Shown: positions 16,326 through 25,148 of the stretch, in pieces
How the letters are laid out: every line of letters begins with the position of its first letter
Numbering within the stretch: position 1 is the first letter of the stretch
Assembly (NCBI RefSeq): GCF_019038435.1
Contig: NZ_JAGPOX010000095.1
Coordinates: forward strand, 1 to 39,375
Source: Nocardia alni
GTDB taxonomy: Bacteria; Actinomycetota; Actinomycetes; Mycobacteriales; Mycobacteriaceae
Length of the DNA: 39,375 nucleotides
Direction of reading: 5' to 3'
Program-made: the position numbers and the translations under genes
Notes under the pieces: model-generated
Database searches by the model: none
Told to the model about the DNA's origin: nothing
The model's input: only the letters and a program-made list of their open reading frames with translations

Positions 16326-17938
16326 CGCCCGCCTCCCGCCCGAGCCGAATCCGGCGGGCCCAGCACGGTTTTCAGGTACGTGTTCCGATCGTGCAGGTCA
16401 CCGGCGGTGCGCGAGGCGATGTTCAGGATGGGGCCGGCGAAGACCGTCAGCGCCAGACCCACCCCGATCAGCGCGACCGTCGGCGCCAGCATCAGCCGGG
16501 GGATCCGGCCCGGGTCGGGGCGCTCGTCGAACAGCATGTCCACCGACTCGTCGATCAACGCCGAGGGCGCCGCATCGGCCAGTTCTCCCTCGGGCGCCTG
16601 CGCCCGCGCGCGCCAGAACGCCTTGCTCCACACCCGCGCCATCGCGTACAGGGTCAGCAGGCTCGTGAGCACCGATCCGGCGACCAGCACCCAGGCCAGT
16701 ACGCTGCCGTCCGCGACACCGGCCTCGAGCAGTGTCACCTTGCCCAGGAATCCCGAAAACGGCGGAATACCGGCGAGATTCAGCGCCGGAATGCCGAACA
16801 GCACCGCGAGCGCCGGACTTGCCGCGAGCAGTCCGCCGAGCCGATCCAGCGACGCCGAGCCCGCCTGCCGCTCGATCAGCCCCACCACCAGGAACAGCGT
16901 GGTCTGCACCAGAATGTGATGCGCCACATAGAAAACCGTTCCGGCCAGGCCCGCGGTGGTGTTGAGCCCGATGCCGAACATCAGATACCCGATGTGACTG
17001 ACCAGAGTGAACGACAGCAAACGCTTGATATCGCTCTGCGCGATCGCGCCGAAAATGCCGAGGAGCATGGTGAACAGGCCGCAGATCAGCAGCACCCGAT
17101 CGAAATGCGCGGCCGGGAACAACAGCGTGTGCAGCCGAATGATCGCGTACACACCGACTTTCGTCAGCAAGCCGGCGAACACCGCGGTGACCGGCGCGGG
17201 CGCGGTCGGATAGGAGTCGGGCAGCCAGTTCGACAGCGGGAAGACCGCGGCCTTGATTCCGAACGCGATCAGCAGCACCGCGTAGATCGCGCCGCGCACA
17301 CCGCCCGGAACCCCGCCCATCCGCTCGGCCATCTGCGCCAGGTTCAGCGTTCCGGTCGCCGCGTAGGCCAGCGCGATGCCGATCAGGAAGATCAGCGACG
17401 ACACCATCGAAACCATCACATAGGACACCCCGGCCCGTACCCGGTCCTCGCTGCCACCCAGGGTCAGCAGCACGAACGACGCGGCCAGCAGCACCTCGAA
17501 TCCGACGAACAGATTGAACAGGTCCCCGGCCAGGAAGGCGATCGAAACACCGGCGCTCAGAATGAGATACGTCGGCTGGAAGATCGAGGTGGGCTGGCGC
17601 TCGGTGCCGTCGCTGATACCCTGCCCGACGGCGAAGACGAGCACCGCGAGCAGCACGATCGAGGAGACCAGCAACATCGCCGCGGACAGCCGGTCCACCA
17701 CCAGCGTGATCCCGATCGGCGTATGCCAGCCGCCGACCTGCAACGCGGCCATACCGTCATGGTCGGCCAGATACAACAGCATCGCCGCGACCGCCACCAC
17801 GCAGCTCAGCGCGATCACCGAGATGACCTGCTGCACGCGGGGTTTACGACCGACGATGAGGCACAGCGCTGCGGTGAGCAGCGGAACGAGGACCGGCAGC
17901 GGAGCGAGCCGGAGAATCAGATCGTGGGGAAGACTCAC
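16322..17938 (-). CDS. mnhD: Mrp/Mnh antiporter subunit D
   Basis: 538-residue polytopic subunit related to the proton-pumping NuoL/M/N family. Diagnostic segments include PTSIFQPTYLILSAGVSIAF, the glutamate in FEVLLAASFVLLT, AVFPLSNWLPDSYPTAPAPV with the conserved lysine region (GIKAAVFPLSNWLPDSYP), LLTKVGVYAIIR and LLSFTLVSHIGYLM. It probably forms one half of the ion channel with MnhA. The C-terminal 90 residues carry a longer cytosolic loop (EGELADAAPSALIDESVDML) than I expect in Bacillus MrpD. The start overlaps the mnhC stop. Confidence 0.94.
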   Translation of the reverse strand: MSLPHDLILRLAPLPVLVPLLTAALCLIVGRKPRVQQVISVIALSCVVAVAAMLLYLADHDGMAALQVGGWHTPIGITLVVDRLSAAMLLVSSIVLLAVLVFAVGQGISDGTERQPTSIFQPTYLILSAGVSIAFLAGDLFNLFVGFEVLLAASFVLLTLGGSEDRVRAGVSYVMVSMVSSLIFLIGIALAYAATGTLNLAQMAERMGGVPGGVRGAIYAVLLIAFGIKAAVFPLSNWLPDSYPTAPAPVTAVFAGLLTKVGVYAIIRLHTLLFPAAHFDRVLLICGLFTMLLGIFGAIAQSDIKRLLSFTLVSHIGYLMFGIGLNTTAGLAGTVFYVAHHILVQTTLFLVVGLIERQAGSASLDRLGGLLAASPALAVLFGIPALNLAGIPPFSGFLGKVTLLEAGVADGSVLAWVLVAGSVLTSLLTLYAMARVWSKAFWRARAQAPEGELADAAPSALIDESVDMLFDERPDPGRIPRLMLAPTVALIGVGLALTVFAGPILNIASRTAGDLHDRNTYLKTVLGPPDSARAGGGR

Positions 17939-18318
17939 CTCTCCGGGTCCTCCCCCTCGCGCCGGGAGGCGACCTTGACGTCCTCGGGATCGTTCTCGAC
18001 CTGCTCGGTGGCGCGCAAGGCGTAGGCGCGGTAGGCCAGCGCCAGGACGAAGGCGGCCAGGCCCATGGTGATCACGATCGAGGTCAGCACCATCGCCTGT
18101 GCCAGCGGATCGGCGGTCTGATGGTGCACCCGATCGGTCTCGCCGAGGATCGGCGGCCGTCCGTCCGGGCCGCCGACCGTCATGATCAGCAGATTGACCG
18201 CGTTGCCGAACAGGATCATGCCCAGCAGCATCTTCGACACCGCCCGCTCGAGCACCATGTACACCGCGCAGGCGACGAGTATGCCGATGAGTACCAGCAG
18301 CGTGAGGTTCGCCGTCAC
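17935..18318 (-). CDS. mnhC: Mrp/Mnh antiporter subunit C (NuoK-like)
   Basis: 127 residues with three membrane helices. MLLGMILFGNAVNLLIMTVGG and DPLAQAMVLTSIVITMGLAAFVLALAYR are the MnhC/NuoK signature. The charged C-terminus is cytosolic. Four-base ATGA overlaps on both sides couple it to mnhA and mnhD. Confidence 0.94.
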   Translation of the reverse strand: MTANLTLLVLIGILVACAVYMVLERAVSKMLLGMILFGNAVNLLIMTVGGPDGRPPILGETDRVHHQTADPLAQAMVLTSIVITMGLAAFVLALAYRAYALRATEQVENDPEDVKVASRREGEDPER

Positions 18319-21182
18319 CGCGTCTCCCCCTCGGATCGGATCACCGGCAATGATCCGGTGGTCATCGGGTCCTCGGTGTCCAGGCGCGCGCCGAGGCTGC
18401 GCAGCACGTCCAGCACCAGACCGACCACGATCAGATAGACACCCAGGTCGAACAGCATCGCGGTGACCAGCTTGATATGGCCGAAGATCGGCACCGTCAC
18501 CTGGATGATCGCCGAGGACAGCGGCGGCGCGCCCAGCAGCAGCGATCCGGTCGCCGTCCCGCCGGCCAGGGCCAGGCCCGCGCCCAGCAGATGTCCGGGG
18601 TCAACCGGCAGGGCCTCGGCCAGCTCGTACCGCCCGCCCGCGAGATACCGCAGGACCAGGGCCAATCCGGCGGTCAGCCCGCCGGCGAAGCCGCCGCCGG
18701 GCGCGTTGTGGCCGGAGAAGAAGAAGTACGCCGAGAGCATCATGATCGTCGGGAACAGCAGGCGGGTGGTCATCGCCAGCACCATCGACCGATGCCGACT
18801 CGCGACCAGGCCCGAGGAGGGCAGCCAATAGGTGCGATTGGGATCGTGGGTGTAGCCGGGGGCGTCGGCCACCCGGGTCAGCGTGCCGAACCGGCGGCTG
18901 CGGAACATCAACGAGGCGACGCCCGTCGCGGCGACCACCAGCACCGAGATCTCACCCAGGGTGTCCCAGGCCCGGATGTCGACGAGCAGCACGTTCACCG
19001 CATTCTTGCCGCCGCCGAACTGATATGCGGCAGAAGGTATTCGATGCCAGATCGGATCCGTGCCGCGCGCGCAGATCGCGAACGCGGCCAGCACCGACAC
19101 CGTGGCGCCCACCAGTGCGGCCAGCAGCGCCCGGCGCACCTTGAACGCGGCGGTGCGGCTCGCCTCGATGTCGGCCGGGAATCTGCGCAGCACCAGCACG
19201 AAGATCACCAGTGTGAGCGTCTCCACCAGGAACTGGGTCAGCGCCAGATCGGGCGCGCCGTGCAGAGCGAAGATGGCGCCGCAGCCGTAGCCGGTGACGC
19301 CGACCAGCAGCACCGCGGCCAGACGGTTGCGCATCATGGTGGCGCCCAGCGCCATCCCGATCATGATCAGCCCGATCACCAGCTGGAGTGGTGAATCCCA
19401 CAGTCGCAGCGACACTCTGGACCGGGCCTCGATCGTCAACATCGCGATCGGCAGCAGGATCAGGGTGATCAGGATCAACGCCTGGTTCAGCGGGAGCGAA
19501 CCGCGTTGTGTCGCACCGGTCATACGCAGCGACAGCTGATCCATCGCCCGCAGGGTCGCGTCGTAGACACGGTCGGCGTTACCGAGGCGGGGGTTGGCGG
19601 ATTCGCCGATGCGGTCGCGGATCTCGAACAGCAGCAGGCCGCAGGCGATCGCCACCATCGACAGCGTCAGCGGGGTGCCCCAGCCGTGCCACAGCGCAAG
19701 ATGCGAATCGAGCCGTCCCGGAAGCGTTTGCGCATAGGGCCGCAACAGCCGGTCCAGTCCGGGCGCCGCCAGGCCGGCGGCCAGGCTCGCCACCGCCAGC
19801 ACAGCCGCGGGTGCGACGAACAGCGCACCGGGGGGATGCCAGGTGCGCTGCGGCTCGGGCACCGAGGCCGAATCGGACGCCTGCCCGTTCTTGGAACCGA
19901 ATGCGCCCCACAGGAATCGGACGCTGTATCCGACGGTGAACATCGAGCCGACCACGACGCCGATACCCACCGCCAGCTTCACCGGACCGGTCAGGTTGTC
20001 CGCCTCCAGGATCGAGCCCAGCGCGCTCTCCTTGCCGGCGAATCCGAGCAGCGGCGGAATCCCCGCCATGCTCAGCGCGGCCAGGATCGCCGTGCCGCAC
20101 AGCACCGGTGCGCGCCGCCCCAGTCCGGACAGCCGTCGCATGTCCCGGGTCCCGGCGCTGTGGTCGATCACACCGACGACCATGAACAGGCACGCCTTGA
20201 ACAGGGCGTGCGCCACGATCATCGTCACACCGGCCAGGGCGGCGTCCGGGGTGCCGATCGCGAGCAGCACCATCATGAATCCGAGCTGGCTCACCGTGCC
20301 GAAGGCCAGCACCAGCTTCAGGTCGTACACCTGCAGTGAGCGCAGACCGGCCAGGATCATCGACAGGACGCCGAGGGTGAGCAGGATCGGATGCCACGGC
20401 GCGGACACCGCGAACACCGGCGCGAGGCGGGCCACCAGATACACGCCGGCCTTGACCATCGCCGCGGCGTGCAGATACGCGCTGACGGGAGTGGGCGCGG
20501 CCATCGCGCCGGGCAGCCAGAAGTGCAGGGGCACGATGGCCGATTTGCTCAGCGCCCCGATCAGGATCAGCACCACCGCGACACCGATCGACCAGGAGTG
20601 CGGGTCGACGCGGACCACCACCTCCGACAGGCGGTAGCTGCCGCATTCCCGGCCCACCATGATGATCCCGACCAGCATCGTCAGACCGCCGGCACCGGTC
20701 ACCAGGAGCGCCTGCAACGCCGCGCGACGACCCGCGACCTGTTCGGCGTGGTGCCCGACCAGCAGGAACGACAGGACGGTCGTGGCCTCCCAGAAGGTGA
20801 ACATCAGGATCATGTTGTCGCTGGTCACCAGGCCGAACATGGCTCCGGAGAAGGCGACCATGTACCCGGCGAAGATGCCGAGGCGCTGGCGGTCGTCGTC
20901 GTCGAAATAGCCGGCGCAGTAGGCCAGGATCAGCGCGCCGATCCCCAGCACCAGCGTCGCCAGGATGCTGCTCAGCGAATCGAAGCGCAGATCCAGATTC
21001 AGGTGGATGCCGGGCGCCCAGTCGATCCGCACGCGCTGCCCATCGTTCCAGTGCGTGATCACCCAGACCAGGCTGCCCAGCGGGACCAGCGCCAGCGCGT
21101 AGAACCCGCGTCGACCGGCCATCCGAACGCACGGCGGCGCGACTAGAGCGGCGGCGGCATGTGCGAGCAGGATGGCGAGCAA
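18315..21182 (-). CDS. mnhA: Mrp/Mnh antiporter subunit A with fused subunit B
   Basis: 955 residues. The N-terminal about 500 residues are a NuoL-like proton/cation channel (GLVTSDNMILMFTFWEATTVLSFLLVG, HFWLPGAMAAPTPVSAYLHAAAMVKAGVYL). Residues about 600-770 match the MrpA C-terminal/DUF4040 region (GAPDLALTQFLVETLTLVIFVLVLRRFP). The last about 150 residues are an MrpB domain (FFFSGHNAPGGGFAGGLTAGLALVLRYL), which explains the missing mnhB gene. A TTG at 21180-21182 with GGAG 6 nt upstream is chosen; the frame extends 76 codons further but contains no better start. TAATAT (21269-21274, minus strand) is a possible -10. It leads a six-gene operon with overlapping junctions. Confidence 0.92.
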   Translation of the reverse strand: MLAILLAHAAAALVAPPCVRMAGRRGFYALALVPLGSLVWVITHWNDGQRVRIDWAPGIHLNLDLRFDSLSSILATLVLGIGALILAYCAGYFDDDDRQRLGIFAGYMVAFSGAMFGLVTSDNMILMFTFWEATTVLSFLLVGHHAEQVAGRRAALQALLVTGAGGLTMLVGIIMVGRECGSYRLSEVVVRVDPHSWSIGVAVVLILIGALSKSAIVPLHFWLPGAMAAPTPVSAYLHAAAMVKAGVYLVARLAPVFAVSAPWHPILLTLGVLSMILAGLRSLQVYDLKLVLAFGTVSQLGFMMVLLAIGTPDAALAGVTMIVAHALFKACLFMVVGVIDHSAGTRDMRRLSGLGRRAPVLCGTAILAALSMAGIPPLLGFAGKESALGSILEADNLTGPVKLAVGIGVVVGSMFTVGYSVRFLWGAFGSKNGQASDSASVPEPQRTWHPPGALFVAPAAVLAVASLAAGLAAPGLDRLLRPYAQTLPGRLDSHLALWHGWGTPLTLSMVAIACGLLLFEIRDRIGESANPRLGNADRVYDATLRAMDQLSLRMTGATQRGSLPLNQALILITLILLPIAMLTIEARSRVSLRLWDSPLQLVIGLIMIGMALGATMMRNRLAAVLLVGVTGYGCGAIFALHGAPDLALTQFLVETLTLVIFVLVLRRFPADIEASRTAAFKVRRALLAALVGATVSVLAAFAICARGTDPIWHRIPSAAYQFGGGKNAVNVLLVDIRAWDTLGEISVLVVAATGVASLMFRSRRFGTLTRVADAPGYTHDPNRTYWLPSSGLVASRHRSMVLAMTTRLLFPTIMMLSAYFFFSGHNAPGGGFAGGLTAGLALVLRYLAGGRYELAEALPVDPGHLLGAGLALAGGTATGSLLLGAPPLSSAIIQVTVPIFGHIKLVTAMLFDLGVYLIVVGLVLDVLRSLGARLDTEDPMTTGSLPVIRSEGETR

Positions 21183-21222
21183 ACAACACTCCGTCGGTCG
21201 GCAGCGGTCTTCCGGGATCGTC

Positions 21223-21236
21223 AGCCGGCGGAGCTT
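21223..21236 (+). repeat. 14-bp repeat, copy A
   Basis: AGCCGGCGGAGCTT occurs here and at 28610-28623. Both lie in intergenic DNA and are followed by similar CGG-rich tails. It may be part of a genome-wide palindromic repeat. Confidence 0.35.
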
Positions 21237-21333
21237 GCGGAGCCGGCGGGGTGGGTAGGCTCTGGCCGATATTACTTGCCGAGAAGTTCGTTCCGCCGAC
21301 GCAGATGCGGCATAACGGACCCATTGATACGTT

Positions 21334-22689
21334 TTAGCTATCTTCAGGCAACTCAGGGGGCTGCTGCGCGTCGACGGCTCGAGGCGACCCTCGCAACACC
21401 AAGGGCGCACGCCAATGCCGCAGCATCAGCAGGCCGATCGCACAGCAGATCGTGATCGCCAGCGCCATCTCGTACGCTGTCACGGAGCGCACCATCGGCG
21501 TCTGGCTGGGGTTCCACTGCCCGGCCTCGATGGTCGCGGTGCTGAAGTTGCCGCTGCTGAGGTGATCTCGCAGCGCCAGCACGACCGAGGAGCCCAGCAC
21601 GATGGCGACCCCCAGTACCCGGGTCGGGTTGTATCGCGGCGCGGCGCAGCCGAAGCTGTAGCCCGCCGCCAGGGCCAGCACCAGTCCCAGAATGGCGGCG
21701 TGCAGCGGTCCCTGCTCGCCCGGGGTGGTCAGCACGCCGAACAGCGCCAGGCACGCGAGTAGGAGCAGCGCCAGGATCGGCGCGGGCCGGCGCATGCCCA
21801 GCAGGATGCCCAGCGCCACCACCGCGACGATGATCGGGCCCGTCCACCGGGGCAGCTCCGCCGGGACGACGGCACAGCCCACCGAGGACAGCGCGACCGC
21901 GAGCAGCACCAGGGTGCCGTCCCTGCGGGGCAGCAGCAGGGCCGCGATCATCGCGGTGACCACCGTCGTCGCCACGGCCAGCGTGAGGTTGAGGGCGCTC
22001 GCGACACGGTGTGCGAGCCATTCCGCGCTGAACAGGGCCACGCTGATGTACAGCATCCCGGCCAGGATCGGCGCCATCGGCAGTTCCACCGTGCGCCGCT
22101 CGATCTCGACGCTGTGGCGGTTGATCACGGTGCCGATCACGACCAGCGCCAGCGCGAGCCCGATAAGCCACATCGGCGGCGAGTCCGTCGAGGGCCAGCG
22201 CAGCGCCTTGCGCGGATCCATCAGGTCCATCGGATGCGGCACCGGGAGCGCCGCGGCGACGACGACGCTGGCCAGCGCGCCCAGGGTCCACCCGAACACC
22301 TGCATCCGCCCGCGCAGCACCGCGGCGGCGATACCACCGAGCAACATGCCCCCGGCGATCGAATCGACGAAGTTCAGGGTGGACAGCGGGGCCGCGGGAC
22401 TGGCATGGCGACCGGCGAGATGGTTGACGAACATGATCGCGATACCGGCCAGCGCGGAGCCCCAGGCGGCCATCGCATGGTTCATCGTCGTGGCGAACAC
22501 CGAGATCAGCACCGCGACGACGCCGCCGACGGCGATGGCGCGCGGCACGCTGAAGGCGAGCATATCCAGTTGCAGCGCGGTTGATTCCGACGTCCAACCG
22601 AAATCGATCGGCAGTAATAGCGACATTCCAGCAACCAGTGTGCATACGAAGGCCGTGATCGTCTCCACCATCGCATGACGGGTGCTCAC
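21334..22689 (-). CDS. polytopic membrane protein of unknown function
   Basis: About 451 residues with roughly 12-14 predicted membrane helices (for example AFVCTLVAGMSLLLPI, GLALALVVIGTVI, PAPILALLLLACLALFGVL, AYEMALAITICCAIGLLMLRHW). I do not recognise a family, and there are no catalytic motifs. Charged loops are short except near 150-190 (DLMDPRKALRWPSTDSPP). The GTG at 22687-22689 is preferred because TAGCTT (22697-22702, minus strand) lies 7 nt upstream, fitting a leaderless message. A downstream ATG at 22671 or an upstream GTG at 22791 are alternatives. It is on the same strand as mnhA, 151 bases upstream of it, and could belong with the antiporter functionally, but this is inference. 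Confidence 0.7.
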   Translation of the reverse strand: MSTRHAMVETITAFVCTLVAGMSLLLPIDFGWTSESTALQLDMLAFSVPRAIAVGGVVAVLISVFATTMNHAMAAWGSALAGIAIMFVNHLAGRHASPAAPLSTLNFVDSIAGGMLLGGIAAAVLRGRMQVFGWTLGALASVVVAAALPVPHPMDLMDPRKALRWPSTDSPPMWLIGLALALVVIGTVINRHSVEIERRTVELPMAPILAGMLYISVALFSAEWLAHRVASALNLTLAVATTVVTAMIAALLLPRRDGTLVLLAVALSSVGCAVVPAELPRWTGPIIVAVVALGILLGMRRPAPILALLLLACLALFGVLTTPGEQGPLHAAILGLVLALAAGYSFGCAAPRYNPTRVLGVAIVLGSSVVLALRDHLSSGNFSTATIEAGQWNPSQTPMVRSVTAYEMALAITICCAIGLLMLRHWRAPLVLRGSPRAVDAQQPPELPEDS

Positions 22690-22927
22690 CAGGAAAAAGC
22701 TACCCGCGAGCGCGGCACCGGGCGCATCGACTTGCCGGTTACGGGCTATTTGCCGCTCGACTGCCTCCCCGCGCCCAGACTCGACAGCCACACCCTTGGC
22801 GTTGGCGGCCGGCGGTCGGAAGGTAGCTGAGCGAGCCCGTCCCCGGCAGGTTGGCCGGCCCTCACGAAATCAGCTGTCACCTTGCTGACATGCTGCCTGT
22901 TGGCATAGTGAGTACGAGGCGTGGCGA

Positions 22928-25138
22928 TCAGGTGCTGCGCCGATCCGCGTAGGCGCGCAGCGATTCGACCTGCGCGGAGTCCAGCGAAGCCCGCACCGCC
23001 GCGCGCGCGGTGGCCATATCGGCGGCGGTGACGTCGGCGGCCTCGACGTCGCGGCGCATCGCGGCCAGCGCCGCCTCACGCAGCAGGGCCGAGCAGTCGG
23101 CGGCGGAATATCCGTGCAAGCCCTCGGCCAGTTCGAGCAGGTCGATATCGGGGGCGAGCGGCACGGAGCGGCTCGCGGTGCGCAGGATGTCGGCGCGCCC
23201 GCCGGCGTCGGGCGGTGGCACGAAGACCAGGCGCTCGAGTCGTCCGGGGCGCAACAATGCCGGATCGATCAGCTCCGGCCGGTTGGTCGCACCGACCACG
23301 ACCACCTCGCGCAGCGGTTCTACCCCGTCGAGTTCGGTGAGCAGCGCCGCGACCACCCGGTCGCCCACGCCGGAGTCGGTGCTCTGGCCGCGCCGCGGCG
23401 CCAGGGCGTCCACTTCGTCCAGGAAGATCAGCGAGGGCGCGGAGTCCCGGGCACGCTGAAACAATTCGCGCACCGCACGCTCGGAGGAGCCGACCCACTT
23501 GTCCATCAGCTCAGCCCCCTTGACCGCGTGCACGCTGAGTTGCCCGCTCCCGGCCAGCGCCCGAACCAGGAAGGTCTTACCGCAGCCCGGCGGGCCGTAC
23601 AGCAGCACGCCGCGCGGCGGGTCGATACCCAGGCGGGCGAACGAATCCGGATGCCGCAGCGGCCACAGCACCGATTCGGTGAGCGCCTGCTTGGTTTCGC
23701 TCATATCGCCGACGTCGTCCAGCGTGAGGCTGCCGATCGCCAATTCCTCCGCGCCCGAGCGGGACAGGGGGCGGATCACCTGGAGCGCGCCCGCCAGGTC
23801 CGGCTGGGTCAGCACCGGATCGGTGTGGTCTCGGCTCGCCCGCGACGCCGCGCGCAGCGCCGCCTCCCGGCACAGCGCCGCCAGATCCGATACGACGAAA
23901 CCCGGTGTCCTGGCGGCGATCTCGTCGAGTTCGAGATCCCCGGTGGGCACTTTGCGCAACAGCCGGCGCAGCAGATCCTTGCGCACGGCCGCGGTCGGCA
24001 GGGTCAGCGCCACCTCGCGATCGCAGAGATCCGGTGCGCGCAGCCGACTGTCGATACCGGCGGGGTGAGAGGTGGTCGCCAGGAACGCGACTCCGGGAGT
24101 ATGCACCGTGCCGCGCAGCTGATCGAGGATCAGCGTGGCGACCGGTTCCCGATCGGCCGGCAGCAGCGCATCGATATCGGTGATCAGTAGCACTCCGCCC
24201 GCTCCGGAACAGATTTCCGACACCGCCAGCCCGACCTCGCGCAGCCGCGCGCCGCTCTCGGTCGCACCGACCGAGGGGCCGTCCAGTTCCACCAGGCGAC
24301 GCGAGCCGACCACCGCGCGCGCCAGCGTGGCCTTGCCCACACCGGCCGGGCCGGTGATCAGTACACCCAGATGCGGTGGCGCACCGAGAGTTTTGAGCAG
24401 TTCGGGCTCGTCTAGGGCGAGGCTGAGCCATTCGGACAGTTTCGCCGCCTGTGCCCGCACGCCGGTCAGCTCGGTCATCGCCACCGCGGAGGGCTTGTCC
24501 CGCACCATCACTCGCGCACCCGGCCCGGCCGTCTCGGTGGATACGTCGGCGACCGGATCGTGCGATGCCTCGACGGCCGCGGCGCCCGAACCCCACGCCA
24601 CCGCGCTGTTCGGCTGCACACTCACCGGTCCGCGCACGGGATCGGTCGAGGTGACCGTCAGCAGCTCGGAGGTCCACGCGATGCCGAACGTCCGCGACAG
24701 CGCCTGCGACGCGGCGGCCGTACTGGTCCCCGGCCCCAGGTCGCGGGGCAGCAGCGAGACCGCGTCGCCGACCGTGACCACCTTGCCCAGCAGCGCCTGC
24801 CGCAGCGTGGCCTCCGCGATCGTGCGCATGGCCTGCGCCGAGCCGGTCACCGAGATCCGCCGCGCCCCGAGCACCGACGCCGGGGTCACCACCACGGTCG
24901 CATCCTCGCGCACACCCGCGTTCGACAACGTCACGTCGTCGAGCAGGATCACCCCGGCGGCGGTCCCGGCCGGCGCGAGGCCCGCCACCGCGGCCGTCCG
25001 GCGCGACCCGATCAGCGCGATACCGTCCCACTCCCGCAATCCCAGCGCCGCGAGCGCCTCCGGATGCATCCGGACCACACCGCGCCGGGCGTCGGCCGCC
25101 GAACGGTTCAGTCTCGCGGTCAGTGACAGTTGCGGCAC
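22928..25138 (-). CDS. Cdc48/p97-like tandem AAA+ ATPase (Rv0435c type)
   Basis: 736 residues: an N-terminal Cdc48-like double-psi-barrel region (about 1-180), a linker, and two AAA+ modules. D1 keeps a Walker A (GPAGVGKAT, about 263-271). Its Walker B position reads LLITDIDAL instead of LLFIDELDA, and the arginine-finger segment reads RAPDLCDRE instead of RRFGRFDRE. D2 is canonical (GPPGCGKTF, LIFLDEVDALAPRRG, LLRPGRLE). D2 probably drives substrate threading or unfolding while D1 binds nucleotide structurally. The start is uncertain: GTG at 25138 or TTG at 25147. It follows the PAP2 gene by about ten bases, probably in one operon. From memory, the orthologue in M. tuberculosis lies next to pssA. 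Confidence 0.92.
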   Translation of the reverse strand: MPQLSLTARLNRSAADARRGVVRMHPEALAALGLREWDGIALIGSRRTAAVAGLAPAGTAAGVILLDDVTLSNAGVREDATVVVTPASVLGARRISVTGSAQAMRTIAEATLRQALLGKVVTVGDAVSLLPRDLGPGTSTAAASQALSRTFGIAWTSELLTVTSTDPVRGPVSVQPNSAVAWGSGAAAVEASHDPVADVSTETAGPGARVMVRDKPSAVAMTELTGVRAQAAKLSEWLSLALDEPELLKTLGAPPHLGVLITGPAGVGKATLARAVVGSRRLVELDGPSVGATESGARLREVGLAVSEICSGAGGVLLITDIDALLPADREPVATLILDQLRGTVHTPGVAFLATTSHPAGIDSRLRAPDLCDREVALTLPTAAVRKDLLRRLLRKVPTGDLELDEIAARTPGFVVSDLAALCREAALRAASRASRDHTDPVLTQPDLAGALQVIRPLSRSGAEELAIGSLTLDDVGDMSETKQALTESVLWPLRHPDSFARLGIDPPRGVLLYGPPGCGKTFLVRALAGSGQLSVHAVKGAELMDKWVGSSERAVRELFQRARDSAPSLIFLDEVDALAPRRGQSTDSGVGDRVVAALLTELDGVEPLREVVVVGATNRPELIDPALLRPGRLERLVFVPPPDAGGRADILRTASRSVPLAPDIDLLELAEGLHGYSAADCSALLREAALAAMRRDVEAADVTAADMATARAAVRASLDSAQVESLRAYADRRST

Positions 25139-25148
25139 AGGACCCAAG

